Positions 8,231 through 16,769 of a stretch of 39,856 bases of DNA are shown piece by piece (within the stretch, counting starts at the first letter, position 1; each line of letters begins with the position of its first letter). The position numbers and the translations under genes are program-made. The notes beneath the pieces were generated by a model that saw only the letters and a list, made by a program, of their open reading frames with translations, did not search any database and was not told the DNA's origin. Source of the stretch: Acidobacteriia bacterium UBA6623 (GTDB taxonomy: Bacteria > Acidobacteriota > Terriglobia > Bryobacterales > UBA6623); assembly GCA_002433055.1 (NCBI GenBank), contig DJHJ01000035.1:1-39856 (forward strand). The letters run 5' to 3'.

Positions 8231-9106
8231 ATGAAACTTACTGGTGTTTTCGCTGCACTTCCCACGTCTTTCGACTACCTAGGTGATGTTTACCAAGCTA
8301 AAATCACCCAGAATGTCGGTCGGTGGAATCGGGCTGACTTGGCTGGTTATCTTGTTGCCGGTCGCACTGGGGAAGGGGCGCTACTCAATATAGAAGAAAA
8401 ACTAATGGTTTGGGAGCTAACTGCACAAGAAGCGAAAACGGGTGCAGTACTCCTCGCCGGCATTAGCTCACAAGGTGTACAAGAAACGCTCGAACTCATC
8501 AAACAAGCTGAGAAGATTGGCTATCACTTCGCGGTGGTTTCGCCACTTTCAATGGAAAATTTTACGCCTGACCGAATCAGTCTCTATTATCGCTCCGTGG
8601 CCGACCAAGCGAGTCTTCCTATCGTGATCGACAATCTGTCTGCTGGCAATCCTATGCATGTTCCTATGACGGTAATGACCGCCTTGGGAGAGCATCCCAA
8701 TATTGTTGCTGTTGTTGATGGGTTTACCGAAGGCCAGAGCGATCTCGCTCTCCTGGGCGCTCTCGCCAAGGATTTCACTGTGCTTGTTGGTGACTCACCC
8801 AGCCCAGTTCCGTGGCTAACGGCTGGTTCCCCAGGAATAATTAGTGGGTTTGCTGCAATGGCTCCATTCTTTTTTTTAAATCTTGCCGAGGCGGTTAAAA
8901 CTAGAGAATACAATGCTGCTCAGGATCTTGAGAGACACGCTCAAAAACTGGTTTCCTTATTGCTGCATCACTATGGAATTCCGGGGCTTAAGTACGCCCT
9001 TGATCTCAATGGTTACTACGGCGGATTAGCTCGTTTACCTCTTTCGCCGCTAACGTCGAAAGCAAAGCAAGAGATCGAAACTGCAATTTATGGAATACGC
9101 AGTTAG
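8231..9106 (+). CDS. DapA-fold (DHDPS/NAL superfamily) protein lacking the Schiff-base lysine
   Basis: A 291-residue protein with the dihydrodipicolinate synthase/N-acetylneuraminate lyase TIM-barrel pattern: 'GVFAALPTSFD', 'GYLVAGRTGEGALL', 'AVLLAGISSQ', 'AEKIGYHFAVVSPLSM' and 'LYYRSVADQASLPIVI'. Length and motif spacing are those of DapA. Two catalytic residues are replaced: the Tyr of the YN(I/V)P motif is Asp134 (reads IDN), and the Lys of GIK(D/E) is Val162 (reads AVVD). A class I aldolase reaction through a lysine imine is therefore not expected at the usual site. The ATG at 8231 is chosen because homology begins right there; a TTG at 8120 would add 37 unrelated residues. It is divergent from nfeD. 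True function unknown. Confidence 0.8.
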   Translation: MKLTGVFAALPTSFDYLGDVYQAKITQNVGRWNRADLAGYLVAGRTGEGALLNIEEKLMVWELTAQEAKTGAVLLAGISSQGVQETLELIKQAEKIGYHFAVVSPLSMENFTPDRISLYYRSVADQASLPIVIDNLSAGNPMHVPMTVMTALGEHPNIVAVVDGFTEGQSDLALLGALAKDFTVLVGDSPSPVPWLTAGSPGIISGFAAMAPFFFLNLAEAVKTREYNAAQDLERHAQKLVSLLLHHYGIPGLKYALDLNGYYGGLARLPLSPLTSKAKQEIETAIYGIRS

Positions 9107-9184
9107 AGTTGATGGAGCACGATTTCTAGAGCTAAAATTAGCACCGTCAGAGATTCGCGTCGAGAGTTAAGTCCCTATAGTGCG

Positions 9185-10780
9185 CTAAACTCCAGGGCCT
9201 GATTCTCCGATTTCCGGTACGGCATTGCGAAACTGCTCAAAGTTTTCCTGGAAGCGGCTAGCAAGATCAATCGTAGCTTCATCATAAGCGACTCGGTCTT
9301 TCCACAAACTTCGTGCCGAGAGTTTTTCAGTCGGAACACCTGGGCACGTTCTGGGTACTGCAATACCGAAGACCGGATGCGGCTCGAAGTCGACACTGTC
9401 TAAATCGTCGTCCAGTGCCGCTGTCAACATAGCTCGAGTGTGGGACAATTCCATACGCGAACCTACGCCGTATGGTCCTCCCACCCAACCTGTATTAACT
9501 AGCCAGCACTTGGCCTTGTAGCGACGTAACTTGTCGCCTAACATTCTGGCGTAAATAGCGGGATTGCGGGGTAGAAATGGGGCACCGAAGCAGGCACTAA
9601 ACGTTGCTGTCGGTTCATTGCTGAGTCCACGCTCTGTGCCTGCAACCTTAGCTGTATAGCCGCTCATAAAATGGTACATGGCTTGCCCAGGAGTGAGCCT
9701 TGCGATGGGTGGCAGCACTCCGAACGCATCAGCAGTCAGGAAGATGACGTGTGTCGGGTGCTTTCCTATTCCAGAAACCACTGCATTGTCGATGAATTCT
9801 ACTGGATAGGCAGCGCGTGTATTTTCGGTAATGCTGCCGTCATCAAACATAATTTGGCGAGCGTCATCAGTAACGACATTTTCAACGACTGCACCGAATC
9901 GAATTGCATTCCAGATTTGCGGTTCATTTTTTTGGGAAAGACGAATACACTTGGCATAACAACCCCCCTCGAAATTGAAAATACCGCTGTCACTCCAGCC
10001 ATGCTCGTCATCACCAATTAAACGACGTTTTGGGTCAGTTGATAAAGTTGTCTTGCCTGTTCCTGAGAGCCCGAAGAACAAAGCCGTCTGTCCGTCACTT
10101 GCTGAGTTTGAAGAACAGTGCATGGGCAAGACCCCGTTTTCCGGTAGTAGGTAATTGAGCACGCTAAAAATTGACTTCTTCATCTCACCTGCATATCGAG
10201 TACCCCCTATAATGACCATCTTGCGGCTGAAATTAACAATGATAAAGGCCTCGGATTGCGTACCATCAGTAGTGGGATCAGCCGTACAGCCAGGTGCGTA
10301 CAATACAGTAAAGTCTGGAGTGTGTTTAGAAGTCGAGTTTAGTTTTGCCCGTACGAAAAGATGTCGCGCAAAAAGACTATGCCAGGCTAATTCATTGATT
10401 ATTCGAATCGGTAACCGGTAGTTCTCATCAGTACCTCCGAAGCAATCTTGCACAAAGACATCTTTGTCTTTTAGATAAGAAAGTAGTTTTTGGTGTAGTA
10501 TCTCGAAATGTTGAACGGAAATTGGCTGATTAACCTTACTCCAATCCACTGTCGATTCGGTTATCTCATCGCTAACAATATAGCGGTCGAGTGGAGAACG
10601 TCCAGTGTATTGACCAGTTTTTGCTACTAGTGCTCCATTAGATGCCAAATGGCTTTCTCTTCGATTTAAGGATTGTTCTATTAATTCCGTTTGGTTAAGG
10701 TTCCAGTAGACATTGGACACCTCTTGGAGTCCATGCTTCGACAGGTCATATTTACTGGAGCAGTGCCCTAGATTAGTCAT
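9185..10780 (-). CDS. pckA: Phosphoenolpyruvate carboxykinase (ATP)
   Basis: Converts oxaloacetate and ATP to phosphoenolpyruvate, ADP and CO2, the entry step of gluconeogenesis. The 531-residue protein has all family landmarks: the substrate-binding Arg in 'TGQYTGRSPLDRYIV', 'GGTRYAGEMKKSIF' with the active-site Lys, the P-loop 'GLSGTGKTTLS' and the metal-binding kinase-2 motif 'GDDEHGWSD'. The C-terminal 'GWVGGPYGVGSRM' is also typical of the ATP-dependent class, as is the length. The ATG at 10780 is preferred to an in-frame TTG at 10792. The gene follows the tex-like gene after only 18 bases, so the two are probably cotranscribed. It converges with the DapA-like gene. Confidence 0.97.
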   Translation of the reverse strand: MTNLGHCSSKYDLSKHGLQEVSNVYWNLNQTELIEQSLNRRESHLASNGALVAKTGQYTGRSPLDRYIVSDEITESTVDWSKVNQPISVQHFEILHQKLLSYLKDKDVFVQDCFGGTDENYRLPIRIINELAWHSLFARHLFVRAKLNSTSKHTPDFTVLYAPGCTADPTTDGTQSEAFIIVNFSRKMVIIGGTRYAGEMKKSIFSVLNYLLPENGVLPMHCSSNSASDGQTALFFGLSGTGKTTLSTDPKRRLIGDDEHGWSDSGIFNFEGGCYAKCIRLSQKNEPQIWNAIRFGAVVENVVTDDARQIMFDDGSITENTRAAYPVEFIDNAVVSGIGKHPTHVIFLTADAFGVLPPIARLTPGQAMYHFMSGYTAKVAGTERGLSNEPTATFSACFGAPFLPRNPAIYARMLGDKLRRYKAKCWLVNTGWVGGPYGVGSRMELSHTRAMLTAALDDDLDSVDFEPHPVFGIAVPRTCPGVPTEKLSARSLWKDRVAYDEATIDLASRFQENFEQFRNAVPEIGESGPGV

Positions 10781-10798
10781 AGAATTTCTCAATACAAC

Positions 10799-13465
10799 TT
10801 AAATTTTTGTACGGTATTTGGTTTCAAGTAGCGAGAACTTCTCCTCAATGGAAAGTTTTGAAATTTGGGAAGTTTTCTGGTCTTGACTTGCTCTGTCTGG
10901 CCCAAAGGACCGTGTTGAATTCCGGCGCTCCTGTCTCGGTCGTCTTTTCCCCTTGTTCGAACGATCAGACCCACCACGACCATCTCGCCGACGTGGCAAT
11001 TTGCCATTCCGTCTACTAACGGCTGCGTCGTGATCAAGTGTGGTTAAAGAGATCCGACTAGAATCGTTGTCGACTGCAAGAACACGTACAGGCAAATGAT
11101 CTCCACTTTTAAGAGAAATTTTCCCATCCTTTCGAAATTGGTCAGCGATCTGTGAAATATGAACTAGACCTTCTTGGTCCGCACCTATGTCGACAAACAA
11201 ACCAAAATCAGTGATATCGGTGACCAAGCCTGAAGTTTCTAGCCCGGGTTTCAATTTTTCAAGCGGAAGTAGTTTTATCTCTGATCGTTGGACTTCGAAT
11301 TTGTCGCGCGGGTCTCGCTTAGGGTTTTCTATATCTCGGATGATAGCTTCGAGAATTGCGCGAGGTGTTTGCACTGTTTCAAATTTCTTCAGATCTACTG
11401 ATGAAAGGGTTTCTGGCTTTCCGAGTGCCTCCTCCATGGAGATATTAGCAGCGGAGATGATTTTTTCAACTGTGGGGTACCAATTTGGGTGAACGCCTGT
11501 CGCATCTAGTAAGTTTTCACCCCCATTAATTCGTACAAATCCGACCAGTTGGTTGTAGAGACGGGCATTCATCCCCGGTACTTCTTTCAGCTGCTCTCTT
11601 GAAGAAAACCCTCCCCTTTTGTTGCGATACTCGACAATCCGTTTTGCTAATCGTTCTGTAGCGCCTGGAAGTTTCTCCAGTAACTCCTGTGAGGCGTGGT
11701 TTAGATCTACTCCGACTTCGTTTACACAGGCTTCAACGGTTTGATTAAGTTCGTTACGCAGTTTATGTGGCTCGATTTCCGTGTGAAATTGGCCTATGCC
11801 TAGTAGTCGAGGGTCGAGCTTTACAAGTTCGACCAGTGGATCCTGAAATCTTCGCGCCAAAGAAATTGCGCTACGGACTGCGGGTTCTACATCTGGTAAT
11901 TCATTGCGTGCTGTTCTTGAAGTTGCATAGATCCAGTTGCCTGTTTCATTGACAGAAGTCCGGATTACGTCCGGTGCGCCAGCCTGGCGTATTGCTTTCC
12001 GAATAATTTTTTCGTTCTGTTTGGCGCCAGGTCTTCGTGCAAACACCAATGCTTCGACATTGTGTTCCCGGATCAAATCACCAAGCGATCCGTGCGGTGT
12101 TTTCAGTGGAAGATCTGCCTTGTCCTGTGATGGTTCTTGTTTCTTTGGTTCGTTGTCGAAATCAGCCTGTGGCGAGCCAGGCTTCTCTGGATCTGGTGGG
12201 TGGTTCTCGCTCGGTACGTTTTCTGAGGTATCTGGATTGTTTTCGGCCTCTGTTGTTTCTACTCCTTCATTGCTCTCCAGAGTGGCTTCTCTCTTCGTGT
12301 CCAGGTCTTCTGCCTCAGGTTTTTCTTCTGTTGTCTGAGAATGTGTGTCTGTAGCACTTTCCAGTTTGCCAATCTCTTCTGTTTCGTTATCTACTATCGC
12401 AGTTGCGAGCAGATTTCCAGTACCACCTACAACAGCTGCACGCCAACCGCCAGGTTTCCCTATCTCCAGGCCAATTGTTTGTAGTGTGCCCGCAGGTGGT
12501 GACAATAAGGTCTTGCGTAAATTTTTTTTGAAAACACGGAGAGCTTCAGTATCGGAACGGTCAGCAAGCCAGTGAGAAACATCATCTCGTAATGGCGTTG
12601 CTAAGTAATCATGATAAGCAACGCGAGTTGCATTCTCGAAGTGAGATCGGAACAGGGATGACTGATCCTTTAAGAATTTTTCAAGCATGAAGGACAAAAT
12701 ACGATCTTCTGGAAGTACGAACTCAGATTTCAGAAGGCCTTCACGCATGCCGAATCGTAGTGCCAAGTGTTGCCGCCAGCCAACTTCTGTTACAGGGGAC
12801 TTGTAATCCTTTAACCAGTCGGTCTTCTTGCGTGATGCATTGTCAGTGCGATGAGATCCTCCATCGTTGATGTGCAATTCCGTGTATTTGATACAAATTT
12901 TGCGCAGTTCACCTCTGGTTTCAGAATCGTCTGCCAATCGTCTGGCAACAATGTGAACGGCATTGGTCAATGCAGCTTGGACGTCCGGGATATCCTTGTG
13001 GGGATCAACGTATTCGCCTGCAATAATTTCCATATCTGCATTCGCCGGATCTTGATCCCACAGAAGATTAGCAAGTGGCTCAAGTCCCTGTTCCAGAGCT
13101 CGATCTGCTGTGGAGGGCCGCCTGTTTCGAAAGGGAAGATAAAGATCTTCAAGAACTTGCCGCTCTGTCGATGCTTCGATTTGTGCTCGTAGTTCTGGTG
13201 ACAGTTGATTTTTTTGCCCTAATGAGGCCAGAACTGTGATGCGTCTATCTTCGAGATCTAGAAAAGAGTGCAGCAACTGAAGAACTTCATGTAGGTGTTC
13301 CGTGTCTAGCCCGGCGGAAATATCTGGACGATAACGCGCCACGTAAGCTGGGAGCAGGCCTGACTCCAATGCAGGTACTAGTTCCAATAGCTCCGCTAAC
13401 GGCACTTTAGCTTGTTCCGCGATCCTTAAATAGGACGATGTGGGGAGACTCGTTAAGGCTTTCAT
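10799..13465 (-). CDS. Tex-like RNA-binding transcription accessory protein with acidic insertion
   Basis: An 888-residue Tex/Spt6-type protein, longer than the usual 720-780. The N-terminal helical region (1-320) is followed by the YqgF/RNase H-like domain (about 325-520) and a helix-hairpin-helix pair (about 585-655; 'VGVDLNHASQELLEKLPG' and 'REQLKEVPGMNARLYNQL'). An S1 RNA-binding domain (about 735-810; 'GLETSGLVTDITDFGLFVDI') and a basic Arg/Lys/Gly/Ser tail complete it. Two oddities sit in the YqgF domain. The LDPGFRTGCK-type motif reads 'LEIGKPGGWRAAVV', and about 97 residues rich in Glu, Asp, Pro, Ser and Thr (roughly 362-458, bases 12092-12382) are inserted. The region 'SAISLARRFQDPLVELVKLDP' is well conserved, so the protein is a genuine Tex relative. 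It precedes pckA. Confidence 0.88.
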   Translation of the reverse strand: MKALTSLPTSSYLRIAEQAKVPLAELLELVPALESGLLPAYVARYRPDISAGLDTEHLHEVLQLLHSFLDLEDRRITVLASLGQKNQLSPELRAQIEASTERQVLEDLYLPFRNRRPSTADRALEQGLEPLANLLWDQDPANADMEIIAGEYVDPHKDIPDVQAALTNAVHIVARRLADDSETRGELRKICIKYTELHINDGGSHRTDNASRKKTDWLKDYKSPVTEVGWRQHLALRFGMREGLLKSEFVLPEDRILSFMLEKFLKDQSSLFRSHFENATRVAYHDYLATPLRDDVSHWLADRSDTEALRVFKKNLRKTLLSPPAGTLQTIGLEIGKPGGWRAAVVGGTGNLLATAIVDNETEEIGKLESATDTHSQTTEEKPEAEDLDTKREATLESNEGVETTEAENNPDTSENVPSENHPPDPEKPGSPQADFDNEPKKQEPSQDKADLPLKTPHGSLGDLIREHNVEALVFARRPGAKQNEKIIRKAIRQAGAPDVIRTSVNETGNWIYATSRTARNELPDVEPAVRSAISLARRFQDPLVELVKLDPRLLGIGQFHTEIEPHKLRNELNQTVEACVNEVGVDLNHASQELLEKLPGATERLAKRIVEYRNKRGGFSSREQLKEVPGMNARLYNQLVGFVRINGGENLLDATGVHPNWYPTVEKIISAANISMEEALGKPETLSSVDLKKFETVQTPRAILEAIIRDIENPKRDPRDKFEVQRSEIKLLPLEKLKPGLETSGLVTDITDFGLFVDIGADQEGLVHISQIADQFRKDGKISLKSGDHLPVRVLAVDNDSSRISLTTLDHDAAVSRRNGKLPRRRDGRGGSDRSNKGKRRPRQERRNSTRSFGPDRASQDQKTSQISKLSIEEKFSLLETKYRTKI

Positions 13466-13512
13466 GGTGTTAGATTTCCAGATAAAAAGTCTCGTGATGT
13501 ATCATAAACCAA

Positions 13513-14193
13513 ATGGCGGGGAATACAAGAACTCTGCCGAGCTCCGTTTCGGTTTTTCTTTTAGTCTGTTTCTCAATTCTTGCCTTACCGATTTCTGCAC
13601 AAGTTATAGAGTTTCTTTCGAATGGGCTCAAATATCAAGTTCTTACTCGACAGGGTTTGACTCTGATGTATGCACCTCTACAATTGACTGTGCGTGATTT
13701 CGCTGTCCTACAGGTTGCTTTTAGCAATGGTAGTAGTTACAGCTGGTCTATTCAGTCTACTGATTTTTTGTATGAATCTGAAGATGGATATCGCATCCGT
13801 GCAGTTTCTGAGGATACGGTTATCGATAATCTTTTTCGTAGTGCTGGCAGGTCGGAAGTGATCAAATTGCAGACTGCATACGAGAAATCACTTTTTGCTA
13901 ATCAGCTCATTCGTTCCAATAACGGCTACGAACAGCGTCGACAATCTGCACTGGCTGGAGGCGGTAGTCGGGGTATCAAAGCTGCCGCAGCTGCATCGAC
14001 GATTGCCCTAGTGCGCACTAAGCTGAATTCTGGTGACTCGACAGATGGTGCGATATTCTTTGACAACCAAGGGAAACAAATAGGTTCTGGCAGACTAATC
14101 GTGCAGGTTGCAGTAGTGATGGAGGAGTCTGCTGTCCCCGGCCTGACGGCCGAGCCTCATTTAACAGCAGTATTTGAGTTCGTGCTCCACTAG
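13513..14193 (+). CDS. Secreted or periplasmic protein of unknown function
   Basis: A 226-residue protein with a clear signal peptide (hydrophobic stretch about 12-29, cleavage after ISA). I do not recognise the family. The mature part starts with a strand-rich segment typical of beta-sandwich domains ('KYQVLTRQGLTLMYAPLQL', 'FAVLQVAFSNGSSYSWSI'). A helical middle (about 110-135) follows, then a small Gly/Ala-rich stretch ('GGGSRGIKAAAAAST') and a final beta strand ending 'VFEFVLH'. It is divergent from the tex-like gene with only 47 bases between starts, and no ribosome site is obvious. The short distance suggests overlapping promoters. Confidence 0.75.
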   Translation: MAGNTRTLPSSVSVFLLVCFSILALPISAQVIEFLSNGLKYQVLTRQGLTLMYAPLQLTVRDFAVLQVAFSNGSSYSWSIQSTDFLYESEDGYRIRAVSEDTVIDNLFRSAGRSEVIKLQTAYEKSLFANQLIRSNNGYEQRRQSALAGGGSRGIKAAAAASTIALVRTKLNSGDSTDGAIFFDNQGKQIGSGRLIVQVAVVMEESAVPGLTAEPHLTAVFEFVLH

Positions 14194-14219
14194 GTGACTT
14201 CAGTCGTACGGAGTGTGAC

Positions 14220-14690
14220 TCACGGAATTTTGATGTACCAGTTCACGGAGTGTCCCACATTTTCGAAACCTTCTGATTCATACAGCCTGTTAGCTTCCAC
14301 ATTAGTTGCTAAGCAATCCAGATGTGCGTGTACTCCTCCGAGGGTTTTAAGATGGGCCAGCATCCATCGCAGTGTCTTGCGACCATATCCCTTTTGACGG
14401 TATTTCCGAGACACAGCCAAAATGTTGATGAAGGCAAGTTGAGTTTTTGGATCGATTCTCGCAGCAATCACAGAGGCTATTTCTGCTGAGGATTCACCAA
14501 CAATAACAATCTCATTTTTCAGAGCCTTGTTAACGCGACCTTCCCAGCGGTCACGCCAGTTGGTTCCATTTAAAAGACCAAAACGTTGGTCGACATAGGT
14601 CTGCATCGTGACCTTTTCGAAGCCTTCGATCACTATCTTTACAAGTTGTTCGTAGTCTTCCTGGTGTGCAGGTCGAAACGAAAGAGCCAT
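14220..14690 (-). CDS. GNAT-family N-acetyltransferase
   Basis: A 156-residue protein covering one complete GNAT fold. Motif A, which binds the acetyl-CoA pyrophosphate, is 'VSRKYRQKGYGRKTLRWML' (Q-x-x-G-x-G/R pattern). The strand before it is 'LAFINILAVSRK' and the C-terminal motif B is 'HLDCLATNVEANRLYESEG', ending in a typical short strand. It transfers an acetyl group from acetyl-CoA to an amine; the acceptor (small molecule, peptide or ribosomal N-terminus) cannot be told. The ATG is set by an ideal ribosome site, GGAGG five bases upstream. It stands alone, convergent with the secreted protein and divergent from the aminotransferase. Confidence 0.9.
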   Translation of the reverse strand: MALSFRPAHQEDYEQLVKIVIEGFEKVTMQTYVDQRFGLLNGTNWRDRWEGRVNKALKNEIVIVGESSAEIASVIAARIDPKTQLAFINILAVSRKYRQKGYGRKTLRWMLAHLKTLGGVHAHLDCLATNVEANRLYESEGFENVGHSVNWYIKIP

Positions 14691-14855
14691 TTATACCTCC
14701 AAAGATCTCCTGCAACATGCCACACTGCACGACTGCTTGGCAAGTGCGGCACGCTATTAAACTCTGTCCTGGCGCGTTATGATCGAGAGGAGAGGTTCAG
14801 CGATTGTCGCAGCCGATCGGCAGCTCGAGAACCGTTGTCTCTATAGGGAACTGAT

Positions 14856-16043
14856 ATGGGATTGTTTGACAACGAACCTTTCTATCGTATTGGCAAGTTG
14901 CCACCGTATGTCTTCTCTGTCATTAACGAGATGAAGGCACAAGCTCGTGCTGATGGCAAAGATGTCATCGATCTTGGTATGGGTAACCCTGATGGAGCCA
15001 CACCGAGTATCGTCGTTAACAAACTTGCCGAGGCTGCACGTAATGAGCGCAACCACCGTTACTCAATGTCGCGCGGTATTCCGCGATTGCGTGACGAAAT
15101 CACCAAATGTTATGAGACTAACTACGGAGTCAAACTTGACCCGGAAAAAGAGGCGTTGGTTGCTATGGGTGCAAAGGATGCCATCGCACATCTACTTTTT
15201 GCGGTTATTGGTCCCGGTGATCCCGTTGTCATTCCTGATCCTTGCTACCCCATCCACCAGTGGGGTGTTGTGATGGCTGAAGGGGAGGCTTGTAACTTGG
15301 CGATGCCATCGCCCGAGTCATTTCTTGAACGCCTCGAGGATCTCTATCGCAAGAAGGTGAAGCCACCCAAGATGATTCTCGTATCATTTCCACACAACCC
15401 GACTACGCAGTGTGTTGATAAGTCGTTTTTCGAAACACTTGTGTCTATGGCTCATCGGCATGGGACTATGATTGTTCACGATTTTGCTTATGCTGATCTC
15501 AGTTTCGAACATGTTCGTCCACCAAGTATTCTTGAAATCCCTGGTGCGAAGGAAGTTGCTGTTGAAATCTTTTCTATGTCAAAGAGCTATAACATGGCAG
15601 GTTGGCGCATAGGATTTTGTTTGGGTAACCCGAAGATGATTAGTGCACTGGGTCGCATCAAAAGCTACCTTGATTATGGAGCCTTTCAACCAATTCAAAT
15701 TGCGTCTATCATTGCTCTACGTGAATGCAAAGAAGAGGCTCGAAAGATCCGTGACGTTTATCGAAAACGACGCGATGTACTAGTCGCTGGTCTTAACCGT
15801 GCTGACTGGATGGTCAAACCTCCTCCAGCCACGATGTTTCTGTGGGCTAAAATTCCTGAGAAATACCAGTCGGTTGGCTCGCTGGAGTTTGCAAAAATGC
15901 TTCTCCAGGAAGCCCTAGTTGCCGTTTCGCCAGGTATTGGGTTTGGCCCCCACGGTGAAGGCTATATCAGGTTCGCCTTGATCGAAAACGAGCATCGCAC
16001 ACGTCAGGCCGCTCGTGGCATCCGAAAACTCCTGTGTGGATAG
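14856..16043 (+). CDS. alaC: AlaC-type pyridoxal-phosphate aminotransferase (alanine transaminase)
   Basis: A 395-residue fold-type I aminotransferase that most resembles the AlaC glutamate-pyruvate transaminase over its full length. Landmarks are 'RIGKLPPYVF' near the N-terminus, 'DLGMGNPDGATP', 'RYSMSRGIPRLRDEI', 'VSFPHNPTTQCV' and 'VHDFAYADLSF' with the PLP-pyridine Asp. The PLP lysine is Lys243 in 'SMSKSYNMAGWRIGF'. 'ALIENEHRTRQA' near the end contributes the substrate carboxylate Arg region. Reaction: pyruvate plus glutamate to alanine plus 2-oxoglutarate. LL-diaminopimelate aminotransferase is a close family alternative; the 'YSMSRG' and 'SYNMAGWRIGF' phrasing favours AlaC. It is a single gene, 162 bases before the sigma factor. 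Confidence 0.88.
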   Translation: MGLFDNEPFYRIGKLPPYVFSVINEMKAQARADGKDVIDLGMGNPDGATPSIVVNKLAEAARNERNHRYSMSRGIPRLRDEITKCYETNYGVKLDPEKEALVAMGAKDAIAHLLFAVIGPGDPVVIPDPCYPIHQWGVVMAEGEACNLAMPSPESFLERLEDLYRKKVKPPKMILVSFPHNPTTQCVDKSFFETLVSMAHRHGTMIVHDFAYADLSFEHVRPPSILEIPGAKEVAVEIFSMSKSYNMAGWRIGFCLGNPKMISALGRIKSYLDYGAFQPIQIASIIALRECKEEARKIRDVYRKRRDVLVAGLNRADWMVKPPPATMFLWAKIPEKYQSVGSLEFAKMLLQEALVAVSPGIGFGPHGEGYIRFALIENEHRTRQAARGIRKLLCG

Positions 16044-16205
16044 GCTGCGCTATTACACTCACGGTGCAGAACCGGTAACATTCAACTACCACGTTGTGCA
16101 ATAGTAAGCTCATAGGAAAAGCAAAACGCCTTCCGTGGTCAAATATCTCTCCACGTTTGAGGGTTTGCGCCGTCATTCTTTACTGGAGGGAGTCAAGAAG
16201 ACGGT

Positions 16206-16769
16206 ATGCTGAAGGTCGCGGCAATGGCAACGGTCATGGAGACCGAATACTACTCTCCAGTAGAGAATAAAGAAACTCTTTCGGTAGACGAGGAATTCGT
16301 CAACGCCAACCTCAAGAGGGTTTTTCGGCTAATATACCGCGTGGTCGGAAATGTTCCGGACGCACAAGATTTGACTCAGGAGGCTTTCGTTAAAGCACTC
16401 AGCCGTCGCTCTCAGCTTCAGGATCCTCGGAAGTCTGCCCAGTGGCTAGGGCGTATTGCTGTAAATACGGCACTCGATTTTGTCCGCCGTCGCAAACGTG
16501 TGACATTTGAGGGTCTTGACCGTGCACCAGATGTTTCATCAGAAGAGAGTCCCGAACACGCTGTTTTGCGAGGGGAAAAACGTGCATATATCGAAGCAGG
16601 TTTGCGATTGCTTTCTGAACGTGAGCGTGTGGCTTTAATTCTTCGCGACATTGAAGGTCTACCCACTGCAGATGTGGCGGTACAACTTGGTTGTTCGCCA
16701 GCTACAGTGCGCTCTCATATAGCCAATGCACGGGTGAAGTTCCGTCGTTATGCCAGGAGAGTGCGATGA
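16206..16769 (+). CDS. ECF-type RNA polymerase sigma factor
   Basis: A 187-residue extracytoplasmic-function sigma-70. Region 2 is 'LKRVFRLIYRVVGNVPDAQD' continuing into 'LTQEAFVKAL' (core binding and -10 recognition), and 'WLGRIAVNTALDFVRRRKR' completes it. Region 4 ('LSERERVALILRDIEGLPTA' and 'LGCSPATVRSHIANARVKFR') is the helix-turn-helix that reads the -35 element. It is the first gene of a tight three-gene unit; its stop overlaps the anti-sigma start as ATGA, so the two are translationally coupled. The start could be any of three ATGs at 16206, 16224 or 16236; the ribosome site does not decide. It probably controls its own operon plus envelope-stress genes. Confidence 0.92.
   Translation: MLKVAAMATVMETEYYSPVENKETLSVDEEFVNANLKRVFRLIYRVVGNVPDAQDLTQEAFVKALSRRSQLQDPRKSAQWLGRIAVNTALDFVRRRKRVTFEGLDRAPDVSSEESPEHAVLRGEKRAYIEAGLRLLSERERVALILRDIEGLPTADVAVQLGCSPATVRSHIANARVKFRRYARRVR

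Noticed and set aside
16691..16765. 25-codon extension of the anti-sigma gene into the sigma gene
   Set aside because: The ATG at 16766 overlaps the sigma stop in the classic ATGA form, and the extension is out-of-frame sigma coding sequence.
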